Below, in pieces: positions 32,444 through 41,028 of a DNA stretch of 64,000 bases (position 1 is its first letter; the number at the start of each line of letters is the position of its first letter). The notes beneath the pieces are model-generated. The model saw only the letters and a list, made by a program, of their open reading frames with translations. It searched no databases and was not told the DNA's origin. A program made the position numbers and the translations under genes. This DNA comes from Micromonospora aurantiaca ATCC 27029 (GTDB lineage Bacteria; Actinomycetota; Actinomycetes; Mycobacteriales; Micromonosporaceae), in assembly GCF_000145235.1 (NCBI RefSeq), contig NC_014391.1, forward strand, positions 6,529,501 through 6,593,500, given 5' to 3'.

Positions 32444-32821
32444 GCTGTAGTCGGGTGCCGAGGCGCCCGCATCCTCCTGATCGACGTCCTGACCGTCTGA
32501 ATGGTGTCGCCGCCTTGAGCGGCGGCCGGGGCCGCCGTGCGGGCCGGCCCGACCCCCGGGGCACGCAAACTGCCGCACCACGGTCATTCGACGGTACACC
32601 GTACGCGCGACGAGTGAGCTTGCGAGCCCGGCACTTACGCGTAGGGCGAACCCGGGTTTGAGCCGGCGTGGCGGGGAGCTCCCACCCGGCCCGCCCACAC
32701 CGCACGGTCACGCGGTTCGAGGGGCCGGGCGTGGAGGGTGCCTCCACGTCACCGGTCCCTACCGTAGACCGGAAGACTGAGAGCCCGCTGAATGTCAGCT
32801 GACGAAGGGCTCGGCAAAGCC
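32444..32821. other. 378-base gap between hpt and ftsH
   Basis: No gene is supported here. It holds a hairpin downstream of hpt (32731-32747), a perfect 10-bp palindrome GTCAGCTGAC (32794-32803), and presumably the ftsH promoter. An in-frame extension of ftsH is open through part of it but has a poor start context. Confidence 0.5.
32731..32747 (-). terminator. hairpin downstream of hpt
   Basis: GTGGAGG and CCTCCAC pair across a three-base loop. It lies 75 bases beyond the hpt stop on the minus strand. The absence of a T tract is usual for actinobacterial terminators. Confidence 0.4.
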
Positions 32822-33397
32822 TCAGGCCCGCGCGTACACCTCGGGCTTGAGCACCCCGACGTAGGGCACCTCGCGGTACCGCTCGCCGAAGTCGAGCCCG
32901 TAGCCCACGACGAACTCGGTGGGGATGTCGAACCCGACGTACTTGACCGGGACCTGCACCTTGACCGCGTCCGGCTTGCGGAACAGCGCGACCACCTCGA
33001 CGCTCGCCGCGGAGCGCGACTCCAGGTAGCGCAGCAGCCAGGACAGCGTCAGGCCGGAGTCGACGATGTCCTCGACGACCACCACGTGGCGGCCGGCGAT
33101 GTCCCGGTCCAGGTCCTTGAGGATGCGGACCACGCCGGACGAGGTGGTGCCCTGGCCGTAGGACGAGACGGCCATGAACTCCAGCTCGGCGGGCGGGCCC
33201 TGGCGGCCCAGCGCGCGGGCGAAGTCGGCCATGAACATGACCGCTCCCTTGAGCACACACACGAGCAGCAGGCCGTCCTCGACGTGGGCGTAGTCCGCCG
33301 AGACCTGCTTGGCCAGCTCCGCGGTCTTGTCGCGGATCTGCGCCTCCGAGATGATCACGTGGTCGATGTCGGCGTCGTACCAGGAGCCGTCAGCCAT
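32822..33397 (-). CDS. hpt: hypoxanthine phosphoribosyltransferase
   Basis: Salvages hypoxanthine and guanine to IMP and GMP using PRPP. The 191 residues include the PRPP-binding motif VVVVEDIVDSGLTLSWL, the flexible-loop region SSYGQGTTSSG, and GFDIPTEFVVGYGLD near the C-terminus. The start at ATG 33397 is clear. In Mycobacterium hpt is next to tilS; here a small membrane protein gene and a divergent AraC-type regulator lie between them. Confidence 0.96.
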   Translation of the reverse strand: MADGSWYDADIDHVIISEAQIRDKTAELAKQVSADYAHVEDGLLLVCVLKGAVMFMADFARALGRQGPPAELEFMAVSSYGQGTTSSGVVRILKDLDRDIAGRHVVVVEDIVDSGLTLSWLLRYLESRSAASVEVVALFRKPDAVKVQVPVKYVGFDIPTEFVVGYGLDFGERYREVPYVGVLKPEVYARA

Positions 33398-33496
33398 GCT
33401 CCTAGCCTGCCGTACGCCCCCGCGCCGCCGTCGGCGGGGCCGCCCCTTTTGGCGCGGTCCCGCCGGGGATTATCGGCGCGAACTGAATAAATCACC

Positions 33497-33634
33497 TCAG
33501 CAGGTACGGGAGCGCCAGCGCTGCCCGTCGTCGCTCGGCTTCCAGTCGGCCGAGTCGCGGGTGTCGGCGGTGAACCCGAAGGCGCTGGCGCCGACGAGAA
33601 GGAGCAGGAAGAGCAGGAGCAGCAGAACGGTCAT
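33497..33634 (-). CDS. 45-residue single-pass membrane peptide
   Basis: A short gene starting at ATG 33634. One strongly hydrophobic helix (LLLLLFLLLLVGASAFGF) is followed by a polar tail (TRDSADWKPSDDGQRWRS) ending in Cys. Hydrophobic helix, charged tail and GC codon bias argue for a real gene. The function is unknown. It is divergent from the AraC/GlxA-type regulator across 150 bases, so that regulator may control it. Confidence 0.5.
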   Translation of the reverse strand: MTVLLLLLFLLLLVGASAFGFTADTRDSADWKPSDDGQRWRSRTC

Positions 33635-33784
33635 GGCGGCGCTCGCTTTCGCATGGTTGAGACTGTTTTCGCCGCCGGTGCGCACCGGACACCATTGATT
33701 CTGCGGGCCGCCGACCGATCCGGACAGTGGCAGGAATGTCATCGGGAATCGATTTCCTGCCACCTGTCGGGTTACCCTCGTCAC

Positions 33785-34744
33785 ATGCTCCGCTCGGTCG
33801 CCGTCATCGCCATGGACCACGTCGCCGCGTTCGAACTCGGCGTGCTCGCCGAGGTCTTCGGCACCGACCGCACCGCCGACGGCTTCCCCGGATACCGGTT
33901 CGACGTCTGCACCGCCGACGGCGGCGCGGTCCGCAGCCGCTCCGGGTTCCTGCTCACCCCCACCGCCGGCCTGGGCCCGGTCGAGGACGCCGACCTGGTG
34001 GCGGTCCCCGCGCACGCCGACGGCACCCCGGTCCCCGAGCCGGTGCTCGCCGCGCTGCGCCGCGCCGCCGACCGGGGCGCCTGGCTGCTCAGCGTCTGCG
34101 CCGGCGCGTTCGTCCTCGGCGAGGCGGGCGTACTAGACGGGCGCGACTGCACCACCCACTGGCGGTACACCGACGAACTCCAGCAGCGCTTCCCGGCCGC
34201 CCGGGTCCAGTGCGACTCGCTCTACGTGCAGGACGACCGGCTGCTCACCAGCGCAGGCACCGCCGCCGGCATCGACGCCTGCCTGCATCTGGTACGCCAG
34301 GAGCACGGCTCCGCGGTGGCGACCCGGCTGGCCCGCCGGATGGTGGTGCCGCCGCACCGCGACGGCGGCCAGTCGCAGTACGTCGAGGCGCCGATCCCCA
34401 AGGCGCCGGAGGCACCCACGCTGGAACCGGTGCTGGAATGGTTGATGGGACACCTGCCGCGACAGGTGACAGTGGACGAGCTGGCGGCGCGCGCCGGGAT
34501 GGCCCCACGTACGTTCGCCCGCAGGTTCCGCGCCGAGACCGGCACCACCCCGCACGACTGGGTGACCAACCAGCGGGTGCTGCTGGCCCGGCACCTGCTG
34601 GAGGACACGTCACTGAGCGTGGAGGGCGTCGCCGAGCAGGCCGGTTTCGGCGACGCGGCAGCGCTGCGGCACCACTTCACTCGCCGGGTGGGCACCACCC
34701 CGCTTGCCTACCGCACCACCTTCCGAGACCGCCAGACCACCTGA
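33785..34744 (+). CDS. GlxA-family transcriptional regulator (DJ-1/PfpI plus AraC domains)
   Basis: A 319-residue regulator with an N-terminal class-I glutamine amidotransferase-like domain. The nucleophile-elbow-like SVCAGAFVLGEAG lies near residue 105, followed by DCTTHW. The C-terminal AraC-type double helix-turn-helix contains VDELAARAGMAPRTFARRF and SVEGVAEQAGFGDAAALRHHF. ATG 33785 starts directly at the conserved domain; a longer open frame upstream covers the divergent promoter. Its target may be the divergent 45-residue membrane gene or itself. The effector is unknown. Confidence 0.88.
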   Translation: MLRSVAVIAMDHVAAFELGVLAEVFGTDRTADGFPGYRFDVCTADGGAVRSRSGFLLTPTAGLGPVEDADLVAVPAHADGTPVPEPVLAALRRAADRGAWLLSVCAGAFVLGEAGVLDGRDCTTHWRYTDELQQRFPAARVQCDSLYVQDDRLLTSAGTAAGIDACLHLVRQEHGSAVATRLARRMVVPPHRDGGQSQYVEAPIPKAPEAPTLEPVLEWLMGHLPRQVTVDELAARAGMAPRTFARRFRAETGTTPHDWVTNQRVLLARHLLEDTSLSVEGVAEQAGFGDAAALRHHFTRRVGTTPLAYRTTFRDRQTT

Positions 34745-34773
34745 CCCACCCCACACCGCCGGCACCTCTGGAG

Positions 34774-34840
34774 CGGTGATCAAGGAGTTTGCGGGCTGGG
34801 GAGGGCCGGAACGTGACCAAAAGGCCTTGATCAACGGGGG
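34774..34840. repeat. degenerate second copy of the TGATCAAGGAGTTTG element
   Basis: The left half, CGGTGATCAAGGAGTTTG, is identical to the element at 4801-4818. The right half keeps only CCTTGATCAACGGGG (9-bp complement CCTTGATCA, 34825-34833). It occupies the 119-base gap between the convergent GlxA-type gene and tilS, where it may also act as a terminator. Confidence 0.7.
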
Positions 34841-34863
34841 GGTAGGGGGGCCGCCCGCTCGGG

Positions 34864-35943
34864 TCAGGGCAGGAGGTGACCCGCGTGGCGGCGTACCTGG
34901 TGGTTGCCGGGCAGGTGCACCGGGCCCTGTCCGCGCCACGCCGTGACCAGGGCGTCCAGCGCGGCCACGTGCCTGTGGGACAGCGCGGCCGGCGCGGCGC
35001 CCAGCTCGCGGGCCCAGGTGTGCAGCACCCGGGTACGGACGGCGGCCGGCAACTCGGCGAGCCCGGCTACGGACAGCCCGCCCTCCCTGGTCCGGGCGTC
35101 GGCGAGCGCGGCGTCGGCGAGCGCGTCGAGCGCGGCGTTGTCGGCCGCGAGCAGCCCGGCGGTACGGGCCAGGTTGGCCACCACCCCCGGCCCGAGCGCG
35201 TCGACGAGTCCCGGCAGCACGTCGGACCGGACCCGGGCCCGGGCGTACGCCGGATCGGCGTTGTGCGGGTCCGCCCACGGGTCGAGCCCGAGCGCTTCGC
35301 AGGCGGCCCGGGTGTTGGCGCGCGGGACGTCGAGCAGTGGGCGCAGCAGGGGTACCCCGTCGACGTCGCGCCGCTCCGGCATCCCGGACAGCCCGCGCGG
35401 TCCGGCGCCCCGGGCCAGCGCCAGCAGGACGGTCTCGGCCTGCTCGTCGCGCGTGTGCCCGAGCAGCACACCGACTGCGTCGAACCGGTGGGCGGCCGCG
35501 ATCAGCGCCTCGTACCGGGCCTCGCGGGCGGCCGCCTCCGGACCGCCGGGCCGGCCGTCCACGCGTACCGGAAGCACCTCGACCGGGTCGAGCCCTTCGG
35601 CGCGGGCCCAGTCGGCGACCGCCTCGGCCCGTTCCGCCGACCCGGCTTGCAGGCCGTGGTCGACCGTCACCAGGCCGGCCTGCCGTCCGAGCCGGGGGGC
35701 CACGAACGCGGTGGCGGCGGCGAGCGCGAGCGAGTCGGCCCCGCCGGAGCAGGCCACCAGCACCGGGCCGCCGCCGGGCAGGCCGGTCAGCACCCGGCGG
35801 ACGGCGAGCCGCACGGCGGCGACGGCGGGAGCGGGCGACGGCGAGCGGCGCGACCGGGCGCCGGAATCCGCCCGGCCCGCGGAAGAAGCCGGACCGAGCG
35901 GACCAGCCGAACCGGCCGGATCAGCCGACTGGCGGGGTGGCAC
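34864..35943 (-). CDS. tilS: tRNA(Ile)-lysidine synthetase
   Basis: TilS attaches lysine to C34 of the tRNA-Ile that reads AUA, changing its codon and amino-acid identity. The 359-residue protein has the PP-loop SGGADS (residues 66-71), VDHGLQAGS and LLGHTRDEQAETVLL, and a short C-terminal domain as in other actinobacteria. The GTG start at 35943 overlaps the upstream zincin gene by 23 bases. The first 40 residues are low-complexity Ala/Ser/Pro/Arg, so a later start is possible. Confidence 0.93.
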   Translation of the reverse strand: MPPRQSADPAGSAGPLGPASSAGRADSGARSRRSPSPAPAVAAVRLAVRRVLTGLPGGGPVLVACSGGADSLALAAATAFVAPRLGRQAGLVTVDHGLQAGSAERAEAVADWARAEGLDPVEVLPVRVDGRPGGPEAAAREARYEALIAAAHRFDAVGVLLGHTRDEQAETVLLALARGAGPRGLSGMPERRDVDGVPLLRPLLDVPRANTRAACEALGLDPWADPHNADPAYARARVRSDVLPGLVDALGPGVVANLARTAGLLAADNAALDALADAALADARTREGGLSVAGLAELPAAVRTRVLHTWARELGAAPAALSHRHVAALDALVTAWRGQGPVHLPGNHQVRRHAGHLLP

Positions 35944-36988
35944 CGGCGGGCCCGTGTACGCGTGACACCCAGGCGTCCGGGTCGCCCAGCTCGTCCAGGC
36001 GGGGCAGCGTCAGCGGCGACGAGAAGATCTTGTTGAAGCCCTGCATGCCCACCCGGTCGACGACGCCGTGCACGAACTTGCGGCCCTCGGCGTACTGGCG
36101 CATCTTGACCTCGATGCCGAGCAGCCGCCGGATCGCCTTCTCCAGCGGGTTGCCGGACTCGCGGCGGCGGTTGAACGCCGCCCGGATCGACTCGACGCTG
36201 GGGATGACCTGCGGGCCGACGCCGTCCATCACGAACTCGGCGTGGCCCTCCAGCAGCGTCATCAGCGCGGTCAGCCGGTCCAGCACCGCGCGCTGCGCCG
36301 GGGTCTGCACGATGTCGAGCACGCTGGCCCGGCTCTCCGGGTCCTTGACCGCGTCGGAGAGCGTCGCCACGCCGCGGCGGAGCCGTTCCAGCAGGTGCTC
36401 GCCGCCCTGGGAGGCGTCCACGAACGCCTGCACCTCGCCGAGGAAGTACGCGCGCATCCACGGCACGGCGGTGAACTGGGTGCGGTGGGTCACCTCGTGC
36501 AGGCACACCCAGAGCCGGAAGTCACGCGAGTCGGCGCCGAGCTTCCGCTCGACCTCCAGGATGTTCGGGGCCACCAGCAGCAGCTGGCCGGGGTCGCCGG
36601 CGAAGACCTCGTACTGGCCGAGCACGCGGCCGGAGAGGTACGCCAGCACGGTGCCGGCCTGCACACCCGTGACCCGGGAGCCGATCGCCTCGGTGAGCGC
36701 GCCCGGCCGCTTGTCCCCGGAGAGACGCTCGACCAGCGGGGAGACCACCTCACGCAGCCCGGCGATGTTCGCCGCCGCCCAGTCCCGGCGGTCGACCACG
36801 CGTACCGGCGGGTGCGCGACCTGCGCACGCAGCCCGGTGTAGTCGGCGACGTGACCGGCCGCCTCCTCGGTCAGCCGGCGCAGGTCGCCGACCACGTCGG
36901 TGGCCTCGGCGTACGACACCCGGGGGCCCGACTTGCTCAGCGCCCCCGCTGTCGCGGCGGCCAGATCCCAGTCCACGAACTGCGCCAT
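35921..36988 (-). CDS. zinc-dependent metalloprotease (DUF2342, Zincin_2)
   Basis: A 355-residue soluble protein of the actinobacterial family sometimes named coenzyme F420 biosynthesis-associated protein. The zinc-binding HEVTH (in VCLHEVTHRTQF) and a downstream Glu in LEGHAEFVMDG match an HExxH protease fold. Its substrate is unknown. ATG 36988 (MAQFVDWDLAA) is preferred over a start 11 codons upstream because family members begin at this motif. It sits between dacB and tilS as in Mycobacterium. Confidence 0.88.
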   Translation of the reverse strand: MAQFVDWDLAAATAGALSKSGPRVSYAEATDVVGDLRRLTEEAAGHVADYTGLRAQVAHPPVRVVDRRDWAAANIAGLREVVSPLVERLSGDKRPGALTEAIGSRVTGVQAGTVLAYLSGRVLGQYEVFAGDPGQLLLVAPNILEVERKLGADSRDFRLWVCLHEVTHRTQFTAVPWMRAYFLGEVQAFVDASQGGEHLLERLRRGVATLSDAVKDPESRASVLDIVQTPAQRAVLDRLTALMTLLEGHAEFVMDGVGPQVIPSVESIRAAFNRRRESGNPLEKAIRRLLGIEVKMRQYAEGRKFVHGVVDRVGMQGFNKIFSSPLTLPRLDELGDPDAWVSRVHGPAGATPPVG

Positions 36989-37054
36989 GAACCCACCGTA
37001 CCCGCGCCGGAACACCCCCACCCGGGCTCGCGCCGGCCTATCGACGCCCGTCGG

Positions 37055-38821
37055 TCAGCGGCAGCCGCACCCGGCCAGCGCCGAACTGATCCGGTCCAGC
37101 GCCGCCCGGGTGTCGTCCAGCGAGCCCTGGGTCCGGTCGGTGAGCACGGCGAACGTGAGCAGCCGGCCGTCGGCTGTGGTCACCGTGCCGGCGATCGCGT
37201 TTACGCCGCTCAGCGTGCCGGTCTTGGCCCGGACGACACCCGCTCCGGCGCGGGTCGCCGCCGCGCGGTAGCGCTCGTCGAGCGTGCCGGACCAGCCACC
37301 GACCGGCAGACCGCCGAAGATCGCGGCGAGTTCGGGATGGCTGCCGTTGCCGGCGAGCGTGATCAGGTCGGTGAGCAGCGAGGGGCTGATCCGGTTGGTG
37401 CGGGACAGCCCGCTGCCGTCGGCCAGGCTGATCTCGCCGGCGGGCAGGCCCAGCTCGCCGAGCACCTGGTCGGTGGCGGCCGCGCCGCCGGCGAACGAGC
37501 CGGGCTTGCCCTTGGCGAGCGCCACCTGGCGGGCCATCGCCTCGGCGATCACGTTGTCGCTGTCGCTGATCATGATGTCGACCAGCCGGATCATCGGCAG
37601 TGATTCGACCTTTCCGAGCTCGGCGCCGGGGGCCGTACCCGTGGCGCCGGACGCGCCCGGCGCGGTGCCCCGGGTCACCTGGGCGGCGCCGCCGGTCAGG
37701 CCGAGCAGCTTGGCGAACTGCCGGCCGGCGGTCAGGTCGGGCTGCGGCACCCGCTCGGCGGCGTGATTGGTCTGCTCGGCGGTGCGCCGCGCCTCAGCCG
37801 CGTTCTTCCGGGCGCCGTCGGTCATCAACGCGGTGATCGCCGCGCCGAAACCGCCGGTGGGGATGTCGGCGTCCCAGCCGGGCTCGAAGACCGGGCCGCT
37901 GAACAGCGACGAGTCGACGATCACCTTGGTCGGCGCGGTGCCGCCGAGCGCGTCGCGCACCTGGGCGGCGAGGTCGTCCAGCCGGGCCGCGCCCGGGTAG
38001 AAGCCGTTCTTGTCCACGGCGAGCGTGGGGTCACCACCGCCGACCAGGACCACCTCGCCCGGGTTCGCCCCGGCCACCGCGCGGGTCGGGATCCGGTAGG
38101 CCGGGCCACGCGCGGCGAGCACCGCCACGCCGGTCGCCAGCTTGGTCACCGAGGCGGGCACGGTGGGCGTGTCCTGACCGCTGCCGTAGAGCGCCTGGCC
38201 GGTGCTCACGTCGGCCACCGACACGTGCACCCGGTCGCCGAGCGCGGCGGCGCGGACCAGCGGGTCGAGGGCGGTGCGGATGCCGGCCTCGGTGGGCAGC
38301 GGGGCGTTGCCGTCCGGCCCGGCCAGCACGGCCTGCGGGGAGGGCTCGGGCGGCGCGGCGACCGCCGTACCCGTGCTGTCGTCGTCGCCCAGCCACCCGG
38401 CGACCGGGCCGGGGCGCAGCACGGCGAGCCCGGCCACCGCCAGGGCCAGCACGAGCACGCAGGCGAGCGCCGCGACGAGCCGCCGGCCGCGTCGCGGCCG
38501 GCCCGGGGGCGGCCCTGAGGGTACGGGCGGCGCGGCGCCGACCGGCGGGACCGGCGGGCTGACCGGGATCGAGTCCGGCGCGCCGGGCCAGTTCAGCGGA
38601 GCCGTCGGGTCGTGGGACGGGCCGACGCGGGCCGAGCCGCTCGCCGGGCCGGAGCCGTGGTGCGGCGGGCCGACGCGGGCGGACCCGGTGGCCGGAGCCG
38701 GACGATGGGGGACGTTCGCACCAGGGACGGACACCCGCCCGGTGGCCCCGCCGGAACCGGAACCGGCGGACCCGCGCCCGTCAACCCTCTCGGGGCGGTA
38801 GTGTGAATCTTCCCTCCCCAC
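37055..38821 (-). CDS. dacB: D-alanyl-D-alanine carboxypeptidase/endopeptidase (PBP4 family)
   Basis: An exported class-C penicillin-binding protein that trims or cleaves peptidoglycan cross-links. The 588-residue protein has a Pro/Gly-rich cytoplasmic N-terminus of about 110 residues, one membrane helix (LVAALACVLVLALAVAGLAVL), then the catalytic domain. That domain has SxxK as SVTK (Ser224, Lys227), SxN as SDN, and KTG in RAKTGTLSGVN. GTG 38821 has a strong GGGGAGGAGG ribosome-binding site. It is divergent from ppa. Confidence 0.93.
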   Translation of the reverse strand: MGREDSHYRPERVDGRGSAGSGSGGATGRVSVPGANVPHRPAPATGSARVGPPHHGSGPASGSARVGPSHDPTAPLNWPGAPDSIPVSPPVPPVGAAPPVPSGPPPGRPRRGRRLVAALACVLVLALAVAGLAVLRPGPVAGWLGDDDSTGTAVAAPPEPSPQAVLAGPDGNAPLPTEAGIRTALDPLVRAAALGDRVHVSVADVSTGQALYGSGQDTPTVPASVTKLATGVAVLAARGPAYRIPTRAVAGANPGEVVLVGGGDPTLAVDKNGFYPGAARLDDLAAQVRDALGGTAPTKVIVDSSLFSGPVFEPGWDADIPTGGFGAAITALMTDGARKNAAEARRTAEQTNHAAERVPQPDLTAGRQFAKLLGLTGGAAQVTRGTAPGASGATGTAPGAELGKVESLPMIRLVDIMISDSDNVIAEAMARQVALAKGKPGSFAGGAAATDQVLGELGLPAGEISLADGSGLSRTNRISPSLLTDLITLAGNGSHPELAAIFGGLPVGGWSGTLDERYRAAATRAGAGVVRAKTGTLSGVNAIAGTVTTADGRLLTFAVLTDRTQGSLDDTRAALDRISSALAGCGCR

Positions 38822-38863
38822 GGCCCCCTCCTCCCCGCTCGAAATCGCCTTGGGCGACACTAC

Positions 38864-38874
38864 TTCGGTCCGAA
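38864..38874. promoter_or_regulatory. TTCGGTCCGAA palindrome in the dacB-ppa promoter region
   Basis: An 11-base perfect palindrome flanked on both sides by the direct repeat CACTA, in the 154-base divergent region. CACTAT at 38875-38880 could serve as a -10 element toward ppa. It is an operator candidate with no assignable regulator. Confidence 0.3.
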
Positions 38875-38975
38875 CACTATGCGGCGGCCGGAGCCGACGG
38901 GGGGCGTTCACCCCGCGCCGGGGGTGAGCCGCTGGTTGCCGTTAGCCAGCGTGGGCAAACGAGGGAGCGTGGAAG

Positions 38976-39482
38976 ATGGATTTCGACGTCACGGTTGAGA
39001 TCCCCAAGGGTCACCGGAACAAGTACGAGGTAGACCACGCGACCGGCCGCATCCGGCTGGACCGCACCCTCTTCACCTCCACGCAGTACCCGGCCGACTA
39101 CGGGTTCATCGAGGGCACCCTGGGCGAGGACGGCGACCCGCTGGACGCGCTGGTGCTGGTGCCGGAGCCGACGTTCCCGGGCTGCCTGATCCGCTGCCGC
39201 ACCATCGGCATGTTCCGGATGACGGACGAGAAGGGCGGCGACGACAAGGTCCTCTGCGTGCCCTACGAGGACCCGCGTCAGGAGCACCTGCGCGACATCC
39301 ACCACCTGGGCGAGTTCGACCGGCTGGAGATCCAGCACTTCTTCGAGGTCTACAAGGACCTGGAGCCGGGCAAGTCGGTCGAGGGCGCGACCTGGGTGGG
39401 CCGGGTCGAGGCCGAGGCGGAGATCGCCGCGTCGTACCGGCGCGCCAAGGAGGCCGAGGAGCGCGGCGAGACGCTGCACTGA
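38976..39482 (+). CDS. ppa: inorganic pyrophosphatase (family I)
   Basis: Hydrolyses pyrophosphate to phosphate and so drives biosynthetic reactions. The 168-residue length is typical. Metal and active-site residues are visible in KYEVDHATGRIRLDR, YPADYGFIEGTL and the signature DGDPLDALVL. The start at ATG 38976 is clear. A strong hairpin follows. Confidence 0.97.
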   Translation: MDFDVTVEIPKGHRNKYEVDHATGRIRLDRTLFTSTQYPADYGFIEGTLGEDGDPLDALVLVPEPTFPGCLIRCRTIGMFRMTDEKGGDDKVLCVPYEDPRQEHLRDIHHLGEFDRLEIQHFFEVYKDLEPGKSVEGATWVGRVEAEAEIAASYRRAKEAEERGETLH

Positions 39483-39501
39483 CGCTCACGCTTTCGCCGG
39501 A

Positions 39502-39530
39502 GGCCCGGGTCGCGCTTCGCGACCCGGGCC
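39502..39530. terminator. bidirectional terminator between ppa and eccD
   Basis: GGCCCGGGTCGCG (39502-39514) pairs perfectly with CGCGACCCGGGCC (39518-39530) around a CTT loop, giving a 13-bp stem between two convergent genes. Confidence 0.85.
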
Positions 39531-39540
39531 TTGCGCGTGT

Positions 39541-40923
39541 TCAGGCGAGCAGGTCGCGGGCCCGGTCGTAGAGGTCGAGCACCGCGCAGGCCACCGGCAC
39601 GACCGCGACCACGAGCGCGGTGTCGGTCAGGTCGGCCAGCCGGCCGAGGTACGGGGAGACCGGGCGCCGGGCGTACGTGGCGCCGGCGGTGACCGCCGTG
39701 AGTGCCAGGGCCAGCCCGCCCACTGTCAGCGCCAGGCGGCCACCGGGACCGGCCCGCTCGGCCAGCACCACGCCGAGCAGGGCGAACCCGGCCAGCCCGG
39801 CGACGACAGCGGGCACCCGGTGCCGTACCGCCACGAACAGGCGGGAGCGCAGCAGCAGCACCCCGCAGGCGACCGCGGCGAGCAGCAGCCCGGCGGTACG
39901 CCCGACGGAGACGAGCACCGCGACCGCGCCGACCGCGAGCACCGCGTGGCCGAGCAGCATCCCGGTGAGCACCTCCTCGGCGCGGGCCACCGCCGCGTGC
40001 ACCCGGCCCCGGTCCGGCAGGTCCCGGGTGCCGGCCGGGCTGGGCAGGGTGAGCGGCGGCAGCGGCAGCTTGCCAACCCGGATGGCCAGCAACGGCAGCC
40101 CGCCGAGCGCGAACACCAGCACGGCGAGCAGGACCGCGGCGGTGCCGTCCGGGTCGAGCAGCAGCCCGCCGAGCGCGGCCGCCACGCCTGCCACGCCGAC
40201 AGTCACCCCGGCCACGGAGACGCGGGACCGGCTGGCCACGCCGAGCAGGCCGAGCACCGCCACCAGCAGCAGCGCCACCGAGCCGACCAGCAGTTCGGGG
40301 GCGCCGACCCAGCGCAGGCCGGGGATCGGGCCGACCGGGTCGCCGGAGGTGACCGCCAGCGCACCGGCCGCCGCGGCCCAGGGCAGCGCGTACCCGCCGA
40401 GCGTGGCGCCGACCGGGCCGTCCCCGTACGCCCGGGACGCCGCGGTGGCGGTGAGCACCAGGATCAGGGCGACCGCCGCGGCGACCGGCCAGCCGCGCGC
40501 GCCCGGCCCGGCCGCGACCACGGCGACCAGGCCGACGGCCAGGGGTACGGCGGCACCGGCGAGCGCCGCGGCCCGGGTGGCCCGGCCCGACCAGGCGGCA
40601 CCCCGGCGCCGGGCGCCGTCCACGATCGCCTCGACCACGTCGTCGTACTCCAGTTCGGGCCACTGCGCGCGGGCCGGCACCAGGTGCAGCACCTCGCCGT
40701 CGCGCACTCCTTGCGGCAGCAGCGCCTGGGCGGTGGCGAGCACCGCCCCGTCGGTCCGGCGCAGCACCCACCCGCCGTGCCGTTCCCCGTCGTCGGCCAG
40801 CCCCTCACCGGCGTGCCGGAGCACCTCGGGCAACAGCTCGGCCAGGGGCACCTGCTCCGGGAGGGCCACGTCGACCCGCCGCCTGGGCGCGCTGATCGTG
40901 ACCCGGGCGAGCCCGCTTGTCAT
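39541..40923 (-). CDS. eccD: type VII secretion integral membrane protein EccD
   Basis: The 460-residue membrane core subunit of an ESX-type secretion system. An N-terminal ubiquitin-like (YukD) domain of about 90 residues (VDVALPEQVPLAELLPEVL, ending near EVLHLVPA) is followed by roughly eleven transmembrane helices. It is divergent from eccC across 105 bases and converges on ppa. EccB, EccE and EsxA/B-type substrates are not encoded nearby. Confidence 0.9.
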   Translation of the reverse strand: MTSGLARVTISAPRRRVDVALPEQVPLAELLPEVLRHAGEGLADDGERHGGWVLRRTDGAVLATAQALLPQGVRDGEVLHLVPARAQWPELEYDDVVEAIVDGARRRGAAWSGRATRAAALAGAAVPLAVGLVAVVAAGPGARGWPVAAAVALILVLTATAASRAYGDGPVGATLGGYALPWAAAAGALAVTSGDPVGPIPGLRWVGAPELLVGSVALLLVAVLGLLGVASRSRVSVAGVTVGVAGVAAALGGLLLDPDGTAAVLLAVLVFALGGLPLLAIRVGKLPLPPLTLPSPAGTRDLPDRGRVHAAVARAEEVLTGMLLGHAVLAVGAVAVLVSVGRTAGLLLAAVACGVLLLRSRLFVAVRHRVPAVVAGLAGFALLGVVLAERAGPGGRLALTVGGLALALTAVTAGATYARRPVSPYLGRLADLTDTALVVAVVPVACAVLDLYDRARDLLA

Positions 40924-40956
40924 CGAGGCATCTCCATATCGAGCGGAGGGAGTGGG

Positions 40957-40985
40957 CTGACGGACGAGAGGACTTTACCTACGAT
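40957..40985 (+). promoter_or_regulatory. promoter for eccC
   Basis: CTGACG (40957-40962) and TACGAT (40980-40985) lie 17 bases apart, close to the housekeeping consensus. Transcription should start near 40992, giving a leader of about 37 bases with GGGGAGGG before the GTG at 41029. Confidence 0.55.
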
Positions 40986-41028
40986 GAGCCAGGCTCGGGT
41001 TACCCAGAGCCACTTCCGGGGAGGGTGA

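Noticed and set aside
40984..41028. 14-codon upstream ORF ending directly before eccC
   Set aside because: Its ATG lies inside the predicted -10 TACGAT, so the transcript from that promoter would not contain the start codon. It is kept only as a possibility if another promoter is used.
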